Of a stretch of 64,000 bases of DNA, positions 1 to 14,311 are shown in pieces; the first letter of the stretch is position 1, and every line of letters begins with the position of its first letter. A program made the position numbers and the translations under genes. Origin of the DNA: Atrichornis clamosus (Eukaryota; Chordata; Aves; Passeriformes; Menuridae); the NCBI GenBank assembly GCA_013400975.1, contig WBMZ01003335.1, positions 62,001-126,000 on the forward strand, written 5' to 3'. The notes beneath the pieces are model-generated. The model did not search any database and was not told where the DNA came from. It saw only the letters and a list, made by a program, of their open reading frames with translations.

Positions 1-344
1 AAAGCCTGGGGCAGGACACAACGCCTTGGTGCTGAATGGGGTGTGGCAAATGTCCAGTTGTGTTATATTAAAAAGAAAAAAAAAGAGAAATTGTGCAGCA
101 TCTGTATCCCTCTTTGCTGTGCCTGCGCAGCAGACAAGGCCTACCTGCCGCAGCCCGTGGCCCCAAGAGCGTTGCAGGTGGGGTATCTTTAAAAATAAAA
201 ATCCCAGGAGGACAAGGCAATCATGAATTCTTGTCTGAATGCTGCAAATTTGCTTAATAGAAACAAGTGCTGGAGTGCAGACCTGCTGTTGAATAATCGC
301 TTCCACTCTACGGAGCAGAGCACGGAAACCTTTTGATGGTGTTA

Positions 345-500
345 TAGTCATCACTTGGCATAAATATTCATTCAAGGAATCAGAGCAGAGTAAATGGCAT
401 TTTAGCCGCTAATCATTTAGTATTAGCAGATAGCCTTTTTACTGCTAAAGATAACCACTGCTTAATCAGTTTAGTGACCACTGGCATATAGTATGACATT
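345..500. promoter_or_regulatory. Candidate non-coding regulatory block
   Basis: This AT-rich, repeat-free stretch carries several TAAT/ATTA cores close together (CTAATCATTTAG, GTATTAGC, CTTAATCAG). Such clusters are common in vertebrate developmental enhancers. Conservation cannot be judged from one sequence, so this is a pattern-based guess. Confidence 0.15.
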
Positions 501-889
501 TAAGCCTGTGCCTCAGTCCCTGTGTTGAGGACACAGCTGCTGGTGACCCCTCTGCCCAAGCCTCCACCATTCCCAATGTCAGCCCAGCCGCCGCCAGCTG
601 CCAGCGGCACTCAACTGGCTTTAACTTCTGCATTATCTGCCATTTGCCTCCTTATCTTAGATCAAAGAGGAATTTTAAGTTCATACAACAAATGTTAAAA
701 TCTAGGATCTTCTGTCTCTTTTTTTTTTTTGTGGTTGGGGCTAATGGCTGATCACAGCACAGTCTGATTTTGAGATTGAAAAACAAGCCAGTATTTAAAG
801 GCAATCAAAATCTTAAGCTTCGTCTCCATTCATCTTTAATGCTGGTGTAATTGCTGCACAGATTCTGGCTCTTCCTCCAGACTTAATTT

Positions 890-1075
890 ATTTTATTTTT
901 GGAGCATGCCCCTGTCTGTCAGAGGGATGTTATACTTCCCTGAGCAGCATTAGCGCTATTGAGCACTCCGCCACCGGCAATCCAGCTCGCCCCATTTCAT
1001 ATCTTGCCAAACAAGTTAATCTAATATTAACAGCGGTTTGTTACCTCGTTGTTAGCTTAATTTACTTTACAAGAA
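890..1075. promoter_or_regulatory. Candidate non-coding regulatory block
   Basis: This is a non-repetitive stretch with mixed composition, including AGCATTAGCGCTATTGAG, CAAGTTAATCTAATATTAACAG and GTTAGCTTAATTTAC. TTAAT-type cores alternate with a short GC-richer middle. It resembles conserved non-coding elements near developmental genes, but there is no direct evidence of function. Confidence 0.15.
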
Positions 1076-4000
1076 ATGTTGTATTTGCATTTCATCCCCC
1101 TGCCATTGGCTTGCGAGCCGCGCTTCCCAAGGCCAAGAAGGGATGGTTCGCGCCGCTCGGCGCCAGTCCCTCAGCACAGCGTTTCCACGTGGAGGAGGGG
1201 GCCGTCACCCCCACCAGGCATTTTCCCTAATTGGCCAGGGGGGATGTGGGGAGTTGGGAGGAGGATTTCGAAAGCCACAGAGCAGGTCCTGGAAATGCAA
1301 TATTCAGAGTAGCACAAATACCGCTGCTGCTCTTCCAGTAATAGAGCTGAGTCGTAGACAGTAGTTTTCCCTGGCGGCAAACATGTACAGTAAATGTCTT
1401 TAGGATGGAAATCAGCAGATGTGTGGGCACAGGGGAAGACGTTTGCATCACCAACAGGTTCCTCAGGCTTGTGGGGAGTGCTCTCTGCCACACGCCAGGG
1501 ACTCCCCAATGTCTGTCAGTCCACCAGCACGGTGAGGGCCCTGTGCCTCACTTCCAGATTGCTGGGGTGGGGAAGCCATGAGCACAGTCCTCCAAGCAAT
1601 CTCTCAAAAGCCCCTTCCCCAAATGATCCAGCTCCCAGCCCTTGGTGACTCTCCAACAGGAAGGCTCTCCTCCAGCAGCCTCGCGGAGCCATGCCAGCTG
1701 CTGTGCGTGAAGGGCGGTGGGATGGGGCTGGGGATGCTCCGTGGTGGCCGTGGGTGACAGCAGTGATCTGGTACCTGGGGCTGTCCCTGCTAGGCTAGGG
1801 AACGTGGAGTTGTTGGAGATGGAAAAGGCTTTCCAGTGGTAGCTTCTGACTTAACTCCTCATGAGGTCACTCTGTCCCATTGCTAAACCCTGTCCTTGTT
1901 TACGGGGTGCTGGCTTCCCACCTGCTCTAGCAATTGCTCCCTTCTGCTGCTTACAGGAAAGGAATGACTCTGTCTGTCTGCCTGTCTTGCTCTGGTTTCA
2001 ACAGCAAAATGCTGAAGGATGCCAAGGGTGACTCTGGTCAGGCTGAGATTTCTGGCCCGGCAGCTGCTTCGTGGTGCAGAAGAAGGTTTTTAGAGTGAAG
2101 GTCTGAGAGAAAGCAGGGCTGGAAGGACCAAACCCAGAGAAGCAGGAGGAGATTGAGAGGTGGATTGAAGAAGGGGATCAGCAGCAGATGAATGTACCAA
2201 TTATTGGTTGCTTTTTGTGAGCAATTGGAGAGCAAGTGCCCAAAACAGAGATCAGTTCTGGCACAAAAGCACTATGAAGCACCTCATAAGTAATGTAAAC
2301 AGTGTAAGTGTAAATACAAATACACGTCCAGGCTCCACCGGTGACCGGCCACATGAACCTGAAGTGCCAAGAGCTTCCTGGAAGGAATGTTGCACTACTA
2401 ACTTAAATTAATTTGAGAAGAGCAAGAAGGTGCTGCCTGCTGTCTGCCTGCAGGGGAGCAGAGGGGCTGGCTGCCTGCTATAGTCCTCAATAGTAACACT
2501 CCTGGAAAGAAATGTTGCTCATGCAACCTTTTATGGGTGATTTTACTAAGAAAATTACCTTGAGAATAGCTTTTTTATTATTGAATAGAATCAGGTATTT
2601 ACCTAAAGGTCTTGACATCCCTGCAGAAACTGTAGAAAATTGTGATTTTATTTAATGAAAATATTATTGCTCAAGACCAGTTTCACTCTGGGGTTTATCC
2701 TGCAGGCACGTGTGCATCCCAGCAGTGGAAAAGCATCAATTCCCTTCGGCCTCTCCGCCTTCAGCTCACCTGGATTTTCTCACCCTTAAAATGCTTCCCT
2801 GTGCACTTTGCCATCCATGTCTATCCCAGCGGAGTTACACGTAGCCTGTTGGTGTTGATAGTGGCCATCAGTGGTGCTCCGAATTGTGTTGCCACCCTCC
2901 AAGGAGAGCCCCTGGGTGTCATCCACCCTGACAGCTGATGGATGGATCGCCCTTCTCCCCTTGGCTCCGGGGCCCATTGCAGCGGTGACTCCTCAAGCCG
3001 TGGCCCCCAGCTGGTGGCTAAAGGACAATGGACGGCCAAAACACTGCCCAAGGCATCCCTGCTCCCATCCTCCTGCCGCAGCTCCAGAAAGGGCCCCAGT
3101 CTTTAAGAATGGATTTTCGGGAGGTCTGTTATTTAACCCAAGTTAACCCTTTAATGTTCAACACTCGGACTCAGAGGAGGGACTTCTGTTTGCAGTTTGG
3201 TTTTCTGAAAAGAGCGTACCTTTGTCACATTTTAATTATTATTTCTTAAGTTCTTGCTGAACAGAGCCCAGAGACGCAGTGAAGCATCCTGCCTTGGCAG
3301 CACACACAGTGCAGTCACAGCAGCCCCGGGGGGCTGAGGCAGCGACCTCTCTGCCTGCAGAGCAGGAGGAGGAGGAGGAAAGGTGCCCTGAAGCCTCAGT
3401 TGGAACGCAAAGGTTCAGGACACAACATCCTCCAGAGCAGGATGCCTTTACACCCCAGAGGAGGCTCTGGGAAATGCCATCCTTCGGCAAGACATAAACA
3501 TCAACACTGTAGATCAGCCGTGGCCACAGCGGCAGCCCAGGGGCTGCTCCCGGGCACCCTGCGCTGTGTCCCCTCACCCCACCGGGGAGCAGCAGCCTCA
3601 TAAATAATTCCTCAGTGTAATAACAATGATGTAAAACATGAATATTTAGTGCATGCATAATAGTTGTTTATTCATACTTAAATGTCAGCTGATGAAAACA
3701 TATTTAAAAGGCTCCATTCCCGTGGAAGCAGAAGCAGCTGGAGGAGATGGGATGCAAAGTCACACCGTTTCTTGCCACACTGAAACCCGGGGCTGCAGTG
3801 ACGGGCCCCTGCACACTCCGTCTGCATTGTGTTCCCTCTCCCTGGGTACCAGAGCTGTGGGAGCCAGCGCTGTCACACTCCCAACACCTCCATCTCCCAC
3901 CAACGGAGGGTTTCACGTCTGTGCCAGAGCTGAATTTGGCTAAAACTCTGCCACTCTCCCTGTTCTGCCTGCGTAGCCCACACGGCTGAGCCCCGGGGGT

Positions 4001-4994
4001 GCCTCTGGGGCGGGCTGGCAGGGGTGGGCACTCCCAGCACGGGCGATGGGGCGGCCAACACTGCAGGACAGCGATGCTGGGGCGGCAGGGATGTGGCCGG
4101 GGGTGCAGGCAGGCAGACCCCCTTGTCCTGCCTGCCTCCTGCCCGCTCCCGCTCACTAGCACAAACCTCCAGCGCTTGAGAAGGGGGGGCGAAAAATAAA
4201 AAGAGAGAGAAATAAATTATCAGTAAAGTAAAGAAACACAAACTTATGAAGGACAATTTTTTTTTTGCTGTCAATACACACAAAGAGACAAAAATTGGAA
4301 GCTTTTGAGGAAAAGAAATGCGTCTGAACTTCTGAGCAAGCGAGAAAGTACTGAAAAACCCTGCCATGCCGAGCTCCTCTGAGGTAACTTCTGTGCTTGG
4401 AAAGAATATTTCAGAAGACATTTTATTCTTTAGAAGATGCCAAAAATGCAAGACTTGGCACTTTAACAAAACAGAAAAAGGAAAACACATAATCTTCTTA
4501 ACTAGTAAGTCTTTGAGCCCAGGATCACATTGTTGCCATATAATAAAAAGGGATGTTATGCAGTAAATTGGGCAGTTAAGAATTCTGTGCATACTCAAAA
4601 TCATGACATTTCAAGGACAATAAAGTTGGCTGGCTCGTGGCCATTGGCCATACGAACAGAAAACAAAAAAACGGATTGTCAGCTGGTTATTCATACCGCA
4701 TTACAAAACAAGTCTCCCAACAGGCAAACACTCTTTATTGCTTGTGTTTTTGCTCCAGAAATATATTTTTTAATTAAAAAAAAAAAAAAGAGTTCTCACA
4801 GCATTCATCTTACAAATGTTAACCCCTTAAAAGACAATTCTGACATGGTTTGCCGCTGGCTTTTCCACTTTATAAATGTTCTACAGACAAGGAGAAAATC
4901 AGAAGGAAAAATTTATTTCTTACATGGCATGAGCTGTCTGTTTCTTTATGGGAGAAAAAAGAAGAATCAAGGCATACGAGACAGCTTTTATGCT

Positions 4995-5026
4995 ATTAAT
5001 CATGTGGGATGCAATTAATCATGTGG
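4995..5026 (+). repeat. Short direct repeat with homeodomain plus E-box motif
   Basis: The 13-mer ATTAATCATGTGG occurs twice, at 4995-5007 and 5014-5026, a 19-bp period. Each copy joins an ATTAAT core to a CATGTG E-box. Two exact copies of a compound motif so close together could be a regulatory pair or a local duplication. Confidence 0.5.
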
Positions 5027-8000
5027 TATTAATCTGTTTTGATTTTTGGGGTGTCTGACTTGAAATAATCCCTGGAGAGTTGTTTTCCCGATAAAACATA
5101 CAGACTCTGTGAGCGTGTGCCAGGTGACGTCCCCAGACCTGCAGCAGGGTTGGGGATGGTCCCAGTTTTGTGAGGGGCAGCAGAGTTGGGCGGGTGGCCG
5201 CGGCGTGCGGGCTCAGGGAGGGGCACCTGCCGTGGGTGGGTGTTATTTTGGCTGTGGCTGTAAAACATCACCTCACCATGACCTGCTGGGCCATACTGTC
5301 CTTTTCAGAAGTAGCTGAAGCACCGTGATAGTTACATCGCTGGGTAACACTGGGAAGTACCAAATCCTGAAAAACTACTAAAAGCATAGCACACGAGCTT
5401 GATGAGAACCCTGAGTGCCCCTCTGCGAGCCACACTGAAGCACCCACGAGGGCAGGAGTGTCCCCAGTACACACGGGTGCATGCTTGACCCTCCCTGGGA
5501 CATGCTGGGGGGTCACACGGCCATGGCATGAAGGTGAGATGTTGTGGGGACAGTCCCCTCCTCATCAATGTGGCCGTGGACAGAGCTCTGTGGTGTGACT
5601 GCCACAAACCAGTGCTTGACCACCACCCTGGTGTTCACTTCCAGCAGGTGACCAGCTCCATTGGTGTGACAGCCCACATGCTTCTGGTCCCTAGTGGATC
5701 TTCTTGATGAGGTTTTATAAAAATGATGATCCTTGAAGTGTATTTATTCATTTATTTGTAGAGAGGCAGGCAGTCTGCGGGAATTAAACAGAAGCCTACC
5801 TTGCTGATGCAGGGCAGGCAGGTTTTGGACACACTGCTGCTGATATGTCCTTATTCTGTCTCTTTTATTGTCCCAGGGGTTGTGCTGGAACAGCTGCAGG
5901 TTGTTTGCAGCAAGATGATGAGGACTCCATCTTCTGCAGGTGGTGGGGGAGGTGGTTTGGGGTGAGATTCTGGGAATATCTGGTTGGAACTGGTATGGAG
6001 CTGAGCTTACATGGGCTGGAGAAAGCGTGGGATGTGTCTGCAGTGCACCTGGAGAATGGGGTGAGCCTTGTGAGCAGGGAGGTGATGGGCACGTGCTATG
6101 TGCTGGTGCTGTGTTGTTCTGACTTCTTGCTAAGAGCTGCAATGGTAAGGAAAGAAATGCCAAATCCCCTTGGATGAAGGACAAGTCTTTGCTGTGGGAG
6201 GCAGTGATGCCCCTTTTTGGTCAGAGAGCTCCCACAAAATTGCCCCTTTCCTGCTGGGCTATGGGAAAGAGACTGAGTCAGGCTGTTGTGATCAGAGTTT
6301 TTCCCCTGCATCATTTAAGTAAATCTGTCCTGACCACAGCTTAAGGGAGAGGCTTGGCCAAAAAACTTCTCTAAGTGTTTTTTGGGAATTGTTGTTGTTT
6401 CTCTGTAGAAATGGCATCAGGCTAGATCTTGAACTGATGCAAATAAATTGTTGTCTGTCAAGCCCCTGTATTTCTCTCATCCTCTGAGTCCTGGGTCAGC
6501 TCCCTGCGCTTCCACAGTGACACCCACTTTCTGTGCCACTGGTTTCCACTCACTGGCCTTGCCTGTTCCTTCTGCTTCTCGCTCACCTCCCAAGTTTTTG
6601 AGCATCTTTATTTGCAGTGTGATTTGCTCAACCTTCATTCGGTGTTTTAATCCACTCTTGCCTGTCCCCTGGCTCTGCCTATATGTGTAGTTGCCTGTAT
6701 TTACCTTGTTTTGATTGCACATTCTGTGGAACAAAGCACAATGATGCCATTTTGTGGATAATTAAATCTGCCTGGTTGTGGTCCAGCCAGTGGGACAACT
6801 CGTGCAGGAGGGTATAAACTGCCTGGATTTGCATGCACAGCCTGTCATCTGCTGTGAATCATTTTGGGATGCTTTTGCATGAGCGAAGCTGTTTAAAAAT
6901 AAATTGTATTGTATTAGACTAATGGAAGATAATAAATTCGGCTGGTCTTTTAGTGTAAAATTCATCAATGTCTGGAGCTGGAAGGGGGGGCAGGAGCTGG
7001 AGGACACGGAGCCACCAGGCAATTAATGGCCAGGAGCTCGGCTCTTGCCAGGCTGCCGTGGTGCCCAGCAGTGTCACAGTGCTCGGGCAGCACGAGGAGA
7101 GCACAAGCACTAAACCCCTCTTTAAAAGGCAAAAACTACAAAAAAAAAATCCCTCCTTCTTTTAAACATCAATTAGCAAGATATCCTTTAATCAAAGTCT
7201 GCTTTAAGTGGCATTGCACAAAGGGATTATTACAAAATCAAAAACCTTTGAATTATTGAAGCCTTTCAACCCTGATGGCATTTTCTGTCCCCTCCCTGTC
7301 GCCTGTGATACAGCAGGGAGAGCCCTTTTTTGGGGGGTGTAACTTTCCCGAGATCAGAACGTGTCAGCCCTGCTCTGACTTTGGCCAGCAGTGCGGCAGA
7401 AGGGTTGCAGACTCCAGCCCAAAGCTCGTGCAGATTGTCACTGGGCAACTTTGGGGAGCTGGCACACAGAGTGCACGACCTGTCTCTGTGCTGCCTCACT
7501 TCTCTGTGACAGGGTTCCTGGGACAGTGCCCCTTGCAGGGTGTGCCCTGTAGCCCCATCCGGACGGCGGGGGCACGCGGAATGAGCTTGCAGTGGGGACC
7601 ATTCACGTCCCCAAAAAGTGAACCGGCCTTAAAGTCAGCCTTGCAGTTATTTCTGGGCACCTGCTCTGAGCACCGGCGTCCTGCTCCCCCCTCCCCTCAT
7701 GTCCACGTCCCCCAGCATATGCTCTCTTTGGTTTGCTGCTCTCAAAGTGCTGCAGACAGCCCGTGGCACCAGGTGGCTCCGGCACTGCTCCAGGACAGCA
7801 TCCCTGTGTGACAGCGCCCTGATGCCCAGCCCTGGCTGTGCCAGAGGGCCCTCACTCACGTGAAGATACGGCAGCTTTTCCCCTCTGCCCCCCATGTGGC
7901 TGATGCCTCCTTGTCCCAGTGCTGTTGGAAATTTGGGGTGATTCTGGTAACTTCACAAAGCAAGGCCTGACGGAAGCCTCATGGAGAAGGAGAGGTAAGG

Positions 8001-9749
8001 GAAAGCACATGGAGGGAAAGCAGTTTATTAGCAGAGCAAATAATTCACAGTGAATAGTTTCTTCAACAAGCACAACTCCTATTCTTGAATATCTGCAAAG
8101 CGGCTGTGCTTTTCTCGAATCTGTTGGTACTCAGAATTAATGGAGTTTGGGTTTTTTTCCTTTTGTTTTGGGATCTGTGAGTGTGTGCTGTCTGTGCTCG
8201 GGCTGTCCTGGCCAACTGCAATGGTTCACACCTATTGCCACTCTGGTACCTTGCCAGAGTAGCCCAGCACTCTCCCTCTGCCCAGCTATGATAAAGGTCC
8301 TAGAAACATCCTAATTCCTTGAATTATGGCAAAAGCAAAGACTTGCGTGGACAGGATTAATATTCACCTAACACAAAAGACTATAGGTTCATTGATGGAA
8401 GATTAAGTCAAAATCCATCTAAGCAGGGCTGCTCATGTTTAAACTCACCTGAGTGTTTGAAAAAGTGCCCTGGATGCACTTTTCCAGTAATTTTTATTTT
8501 CTTATGTTTGACCCACTCAATTCAACTGTTTTCTTTCACATCTCCAGTGGCGATCAGCTGAGGAAACCAAGAGTGTAATTTATGGAAGGAAAAGGTGCAG
8601 TAAACAGATGTTCTGGCCTCTATAAAGTACTCCTGCCACTTAAAAACCCACTTACTGAATGGAACTTTCAGTTGATGTCATTTGCTGGCTTTGTGAGTGG
8701 CTTCTCCCTCCTCTGCTCTGAGGAAAAGCGTGTTTTAAGCAGTGAGTGTGTGATCTGGACTCCGCTGTTACAAGTGGTGAGGCTCAAGATCCTGGAAATT
8801 CAACTCCCGTGTTGCTGGCAACATGATCAAGCAGCGCTCTGGAAACTGTCCATCCTCACACCCCCAAAACACTGCGTTTACAGCAGGAGGAAAAGGCCAA
8901 ATGAGAAAGTTGCAGGTACAAACACATCATGCTTTGAACTGTTGTTGTTTTCCCTTGCAGACAGACCCCTGGCAGGGCTGATCTGGCCAAAGTTAGCTCT
9001 GCCCATCGATGCCCAAATCAGGGTCCCAAGGGGGTAACTTGGTAGGTGCTTATTCGGCAGGAAGGTGTGATGGGCAGCACCTCCTTGGGTATGTGGTGAT
9101 GGCTGACCACCCCAGGAAACCAAAACAAGCTCAGATTTTATCCCCATTAGCAATAGCTCAAACCAGTACACCTTTCCCACGGCTGGTGATGGGCTGACAC
9201 AGGAACAGGCCCCAGGGCTGCCTGCCTGCCGCAGCTGAGAGAGGAGGAATTTGCCATTAGGGCTCTTTCCCCTCCCCAGTGCCACAGTAGCATTCCCAGG
9301 GCGCGTGTGGGGCACAGGAGCCACACCTGGGGCTGTGCAGCAGCCAAATCTGTGCCTGCAGTGGGATCACTGCCCTGGTAAATCACACTGCTCAGGAGTT
9401 CACTAGATCAACTTCCTAGTCAGCCCAAGTCTTTTAAAAGGCTCTTCCTTGTTTATTATCCAATTAACTGTACATGTTAATAAGAAATTTTCTTTTATAT
9501 AAAACTGGGCAAATTTCTTTTCTCTGCCTGGAGTAACATAAATAGACCTTTTCATATATAGCTTCAGTGTCCTGGGACTGATTTGTGGATATATATTGCT
9601 GCTTAGAAAGGCTGTAATTTACAGGTGATTGTTTGGAGGACTTCAAATTACCACCACTCATATATATGGATATATAAACAAAAAATGAAGCTTCTCGGGA
9701 CATTCTACATAAACAATTTTCTCAGGAAGAAAAAGGATTCTCAATAAAA

Positions 9750-9766
9750 ATAATAATAATAATAAA
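9750..9766 (+). repeat. Short (TAA)n microsatellite
   Basis: About five TAA units lie in an AT-rich region. There is no sign of function. Confidence 0.8.
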
Positions 9767-12700
9767 GCCCAAGGGTTTTTTTATATCTATGCTACTACAT
9801 AAACTAGGGGTAGATTACTTCAGTCCTTCATTTATATTTCAGCATTTCTGGACCATTTCTTCTAACATTTTATCTTTTTCTTTCTTCTATCATATATAAA
9901 TAAAATCCTCCTATATTCCACTCCTGGAGGAACTGATGGGTTTGGGGTGTGGAGGTAGCACACACCCTGCTGCCCAGCCCTGCCTGCCTGTGCTGTCTCT
10001 GAGAAGAATAGGGATGGGAAGGATTAGCTCCAGCTACCTTAATGAAATATCACTTCAGCTTCTAAGTCTCTCTCACAGAAAAGACATACAAGCACAAAGA
10101 GAAATACTTTTGGAAGCTGCTTGTGATTTTTATGGCCCTGCTGCTGCGAGCTGCTGCCAGTGACTGTTCTCAGCAATCAGGTTCTCTGCTAAAGCTGGAT
10201 ACCCTAAAGTCCCTATTTTAGTTTGGAAGATTTTTCTATAAGGTTTTTTTTTGGCTTTCCTGGACCAAGACACAGAAAAAAAAAAAAAAAGAAAAAAAAA
10301 AGTGGGGTCAGCAGGAGCAGCCAAGGGCACATTTGCAAGATGAGCTCTGCAGCAGCACCACTGAGCACCCAGGGCTGTGCATCTACCCACAACATTTTTC
10401 CAGTCTCCAGTGTCTGTGCTTTGGGGGCAGCTGTAAAGGGGGTGTCATATTGGTAAGGTAACTTTTATGAACTTTGAGGCATTTGCAACACCTGTTCCAT
10501 GTTTCTGTGATTTCTTTCAAAGTTATAAACAGGTTAATGCAAGATGAGATGATTTTATGTGACCTGAAAGTAGATCATTCAGTGGAAGTTAGTGCTCCTT
10601 GCCCATCAGAAACAAGGTCAGTTTTAGTTCCTTTATTTTAAAGCATCTTCCTTCAGCTGCCAGCATGCATTTCCAATGGAATGTAAAGGTTTAAAAATGA
10701 GCCCAACTGGAGTAGAGGAAAAGGGATATCAATGTAAAAGGAACATGCTTTTAATTGAGATTAGTTGATCCATATTCCATTACCAGCTGCTGTCCCACGG
10801 ACACTGTTCCTGCACAGGCAGGCAGGATTTATCAGCCTCGGTGCTCCCTTGTGCTGCTGCTCTCCCAGGGAGCCGTGAGGAGCGAGGCGGGACGGGCTGC
10901 TGTATATCACCCATCTCCTGCTCACCAAATGATGATTCAGATTCACACTGAGATCTATAAAAGTCAGTGGTTTATTGCTGTCTTGTATTTCTGTATTAAC
11001 CACCTCATTATCATCCCAAATGGAGTATAAATCTGAGGGTATCCAGTTGCTCAAGCCCGTGTGCTTGTGCTCCCCCGCCTCCGCCGTATAAATCTCGGCT
11101 CTGGGCAACGGGAGGGACCCTGCGGTTTCCCAGCTGGAGAGCAGGCGGTGTTTATAGAGGACCAGCTTCCTCTGCTTGGGGCAAGCCAGGCAGTTTTCCA
11201 CATCCTCTTGACCATGTGTCTCCGCTCCTGTGGAAGAGCTGCTGGTGTCGGGGAGCGAAGGCACTGATGCTCCCCGGCGACCCTGCGGACACAAAGCTGG
11301 GCCTGCTGCCAGGCCGCGCATCTCTTCCTGCACACTTAGGAGATGTGCTGGTCCCTCGGAGAATGGTCTGTCTTGGGGCCTGGGGCTTTTTCTGTGCGGG
11401 TGCTGGCTTTGCTCAGCCCTGTGGCTGCTGGTGGGAGGCCAGTTGCCAAGTGGCTGGCAACCATTTGGAGAGAGCCCCACGAACCCTGGTATCAGCCCCA
11501 CGCCACCTGCTTTGGGCGCTTGGTGTCTTCTCACGGACAAAGCCTGACATAAACAATGAGGCTGGACTAGGCTGGGTCAGATGATGCTGCAAGCAGCCAT
11601 GGCTAGGAACAGGATGCACCTTGAGGGTTCTGCGCTCTAGAAAGCCCTGAGAATTGCCAGTGAAGCCTCTCCAATGCACTGAAATGAGATTTGATACCAT
11701 GCCTGTGGCTCACCATATGTCAGAGTCAGAAATAATTGCCAGGTTAGGCACATGATTTTTTGATCTTTGCCATGATGCCCCATCCCTGGGAACGTGAGCC
11801 CTTAGCAGGAGACAACTTTTCCTGTAGTTCAAGGCTAACACGTGTGCTTCTAAGCATCGGTGAATTCAGGATGCTATTCTTAACAATGAAGTGCAGTTTT
11901 CCTAAAATAAACTGGGGGGAAAAGTGCAACCTTTGCACCAAGATCTCCGAAAGGCAGCAGCTCTGTTGGCCTCAGCAGGAACACTTGTCCCACAAATGAG
12001 AGCCCGCGCATTTATGGCTCAGCTCTTAACTGTGCAAGGATGGGCTGGCTTATGCTGCTAGGGATTGGGGCAGCTCAGGTGGGGCTAATGCAGCCTGGCT
12101 TCACTGCTGTCAGGTGTCAACACAGCAATTCCCCACGTTTTACTAAATCCTTTTTTCCATTCCATTTTCGTTATGAAGTAATGAACTGCTTATTTAACAT
12201 CTCCAAAATACTTCAACTGAGCCATCTCAAATCTGATCAAATTTTTTAAAAAGGCATTTAAAAAAAAAAAAAATCTCTCTCCTCAATGAAGCGTGTGGCC
12301 TTTCTCCTCAGGTTAGATACAGTGCTAGATATAGAAAAAATTATTTTAGTGCAGGAACTCGGTTTGCTCCCCCTCCTGCTGCCCAGCCTCTTGTTGTTTG
12401 CATCATTACAGTTTGATGTGATGGAAACTACAGGTGGAAAATAATACTGAAGGCATTGCAGAATAGAACAGACTAATGCAATTGTGTGTAAATAGTGGGC
12501 GAAGGCCTGTTGCTTCTCTCAAAGAGCTTTTCTTGTTTGTCTCATTCATTTAGTGAGAGGAGACCAAATGAACGATGGGAAAGGCAAAATAACTTAAAAA
12601 TTATAATTACTTTCTGTTTCTGCATAATACAGAGCACTTTAGGAGTAGGTGCCTCTTAAACCCTGCTCATCACTACTGGCTATTTTTGCTGCAAGTTCCC

Positions 12701-12924
12701 ATCCAGCGCAAAGTGATGAGTTTCCTGGAATTTGATAAATTACACCCCTCCTTTGCAAATTATTCTCCTTCAATCTTTCACCACCTCTGGTCTTGACACG
12801 TGTGCTGGAGAGGGCGACAAGCTTTTAAACCTCATTTACTGCTCGTACCCAAGAGTTGCAGAGATTTCTGGGTTTCTCAGAGGTCGTGCATACTTCTCAC
12901 ACTCTCCGTGCATGCTTTTTAAAA

Positions 12925-12939
12925 ATTATTATTATTATT
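12925..12939 (+). repeat. Short (ATT)5 microsatellite
   Basis: Five perfect ATT units follow a short A-run. Confidence 0.8.
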
Positions 12940-14293
12940 TTAATCACAATGCTGCTGCTCCAGAACTGATTCAGGTAGCCAGGTCATGTATATTCTACAG
13001 CAAAGCTTTTGAGGAGGGAAAAAATATCAGGGACAAATACATTAGGGATATAATGGAGAGATTGTCTGAGGCTATGCTCAATGCTGAGACTGCCATGAGG
13101 ATGTGGGGCTTTTGTTCTTCTCTTCCTACTTCTTTTCCTTGTCCATGAGCTGCTGAACACCTCTCACTGCCTCCCCTCTGTCACTGAGTTCCCGTCCCTT
13201 TGCTCTTTGCTGTTGGCCACTGAAATATCATGTAGTTGCACAAGGTGTTTTGCTCTCTTTTTTCCCTCTTTTGGGTCTCTTCTCCTCACAGAAACAACCG
13301 GTTCTCATTTGGCATGTCCTGCTGGCTTCAGGCAGGATTTCCCTCATTAACCTCTGAAGATACATTGGTAAAATGTCAGTGTCATACTTCATCATGTGAT
13401 GAGAACTGTAAGTGCACATTGTTATTCCTGGATCCAGACCTACACCGTCTCTCTTTGCCTCTCCGGGAGCCTCATGTAAAGATCAAATATGATGTTACAG
13501 CTGATGGTTAGAGTGAGCAATCTTTCTTCCCCTCCTGCTCCTTTTTTTTTTTTTAATATAATTTATTTCCTCCCACTCTAGTGGATCTTTCCCCATCCTC
13601 ATTACACCAAGCAAAGCAACTGGGACTGGCAGCAGTCTGGCATGGTGTTTTTGGGATGTGACGGGGGAAGCAGCTGCCAGTTGCTGGGGGGGCCAGGATA
13701 ACCCTGGTTTTGAGCCTCCTGAAGGTGCCCAACACACAAAACTTCTGCATTGACCTTCCACAGAATGCAACATTTAATTTGGATATTTTTCTGCAGAGAA
13801 CTGATCTTCTGCACCACTCCACTGCCTTTCCAGAATGCCTTGAGAAACCTGGCAAAACATTCATCTTGGGAAGCCTACAGGCTCTCCTGCAAGGCGTCTG
13901 AGTTACCAGCAAACAGGAGCATGAACTCAAAGTATGTGTGCACCCCTCATGCACGCAGGTGTTAAAAGGCAGATTCCCCTTTGAAATGCAGTGCCAGTGT
14001 CTTGGAGCTTCCCACTTGGACTTTTAATTTTTATATATAATGTTTCAGTGAACCAAATATAGTTTAATTTGGGTTCAGTAGTTTGGTATCCAGGAATAAA
14101 GAGGTTTGCATTTGTGCTTCCAGTGACCCAGTTGAGTTAATTTAGCCCAGATCAAGACCCACTGGCACAGGTGAGCCTGCTCAACTGCTGTCTTACTCTT
14201 TCGTGGACTGAAACTTGAACTCCAAAGCAAGTGAAAGGTCTCCATGGCTGGGCCGTGCAGGCTGACCCAGAAACATGCAGAGTATTGCAGCGG

Positions 14294-14311
14294 CAGCAGC
14301 AGCAGCAGCAG
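14294..14311 (+). repeat. Short (CAG)6 microsatellite
   Basis: Six perfect CAG units are preceded by GCAGCGG. They fall in an open frame that would read as poly-Ser, but nothing supports that frame being coding. Confidence 0.85.

Noticed and set aside
3873..4604. 243-codon open frame on the minus strand
   Set aside because: It crosses a sharp change in composition, is rich in low-complexity Pro/Ser and hydrophobic runs, and shows no known domain or exon-like borders.
4530..5018. 162-codon open frame on the plus strand
   Set aside because: AT-rich with poly-Lys from an A-run and no similarity that I recognise.
10761..11540. 259-codon open frame on the minus strand, the longest outside RIC3
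   Set aside because: No recognisable domain, no conserved motif and no splice or promoter context. Length alone in GC-richer DNA is weak evidence. A translated search could still overturn this.
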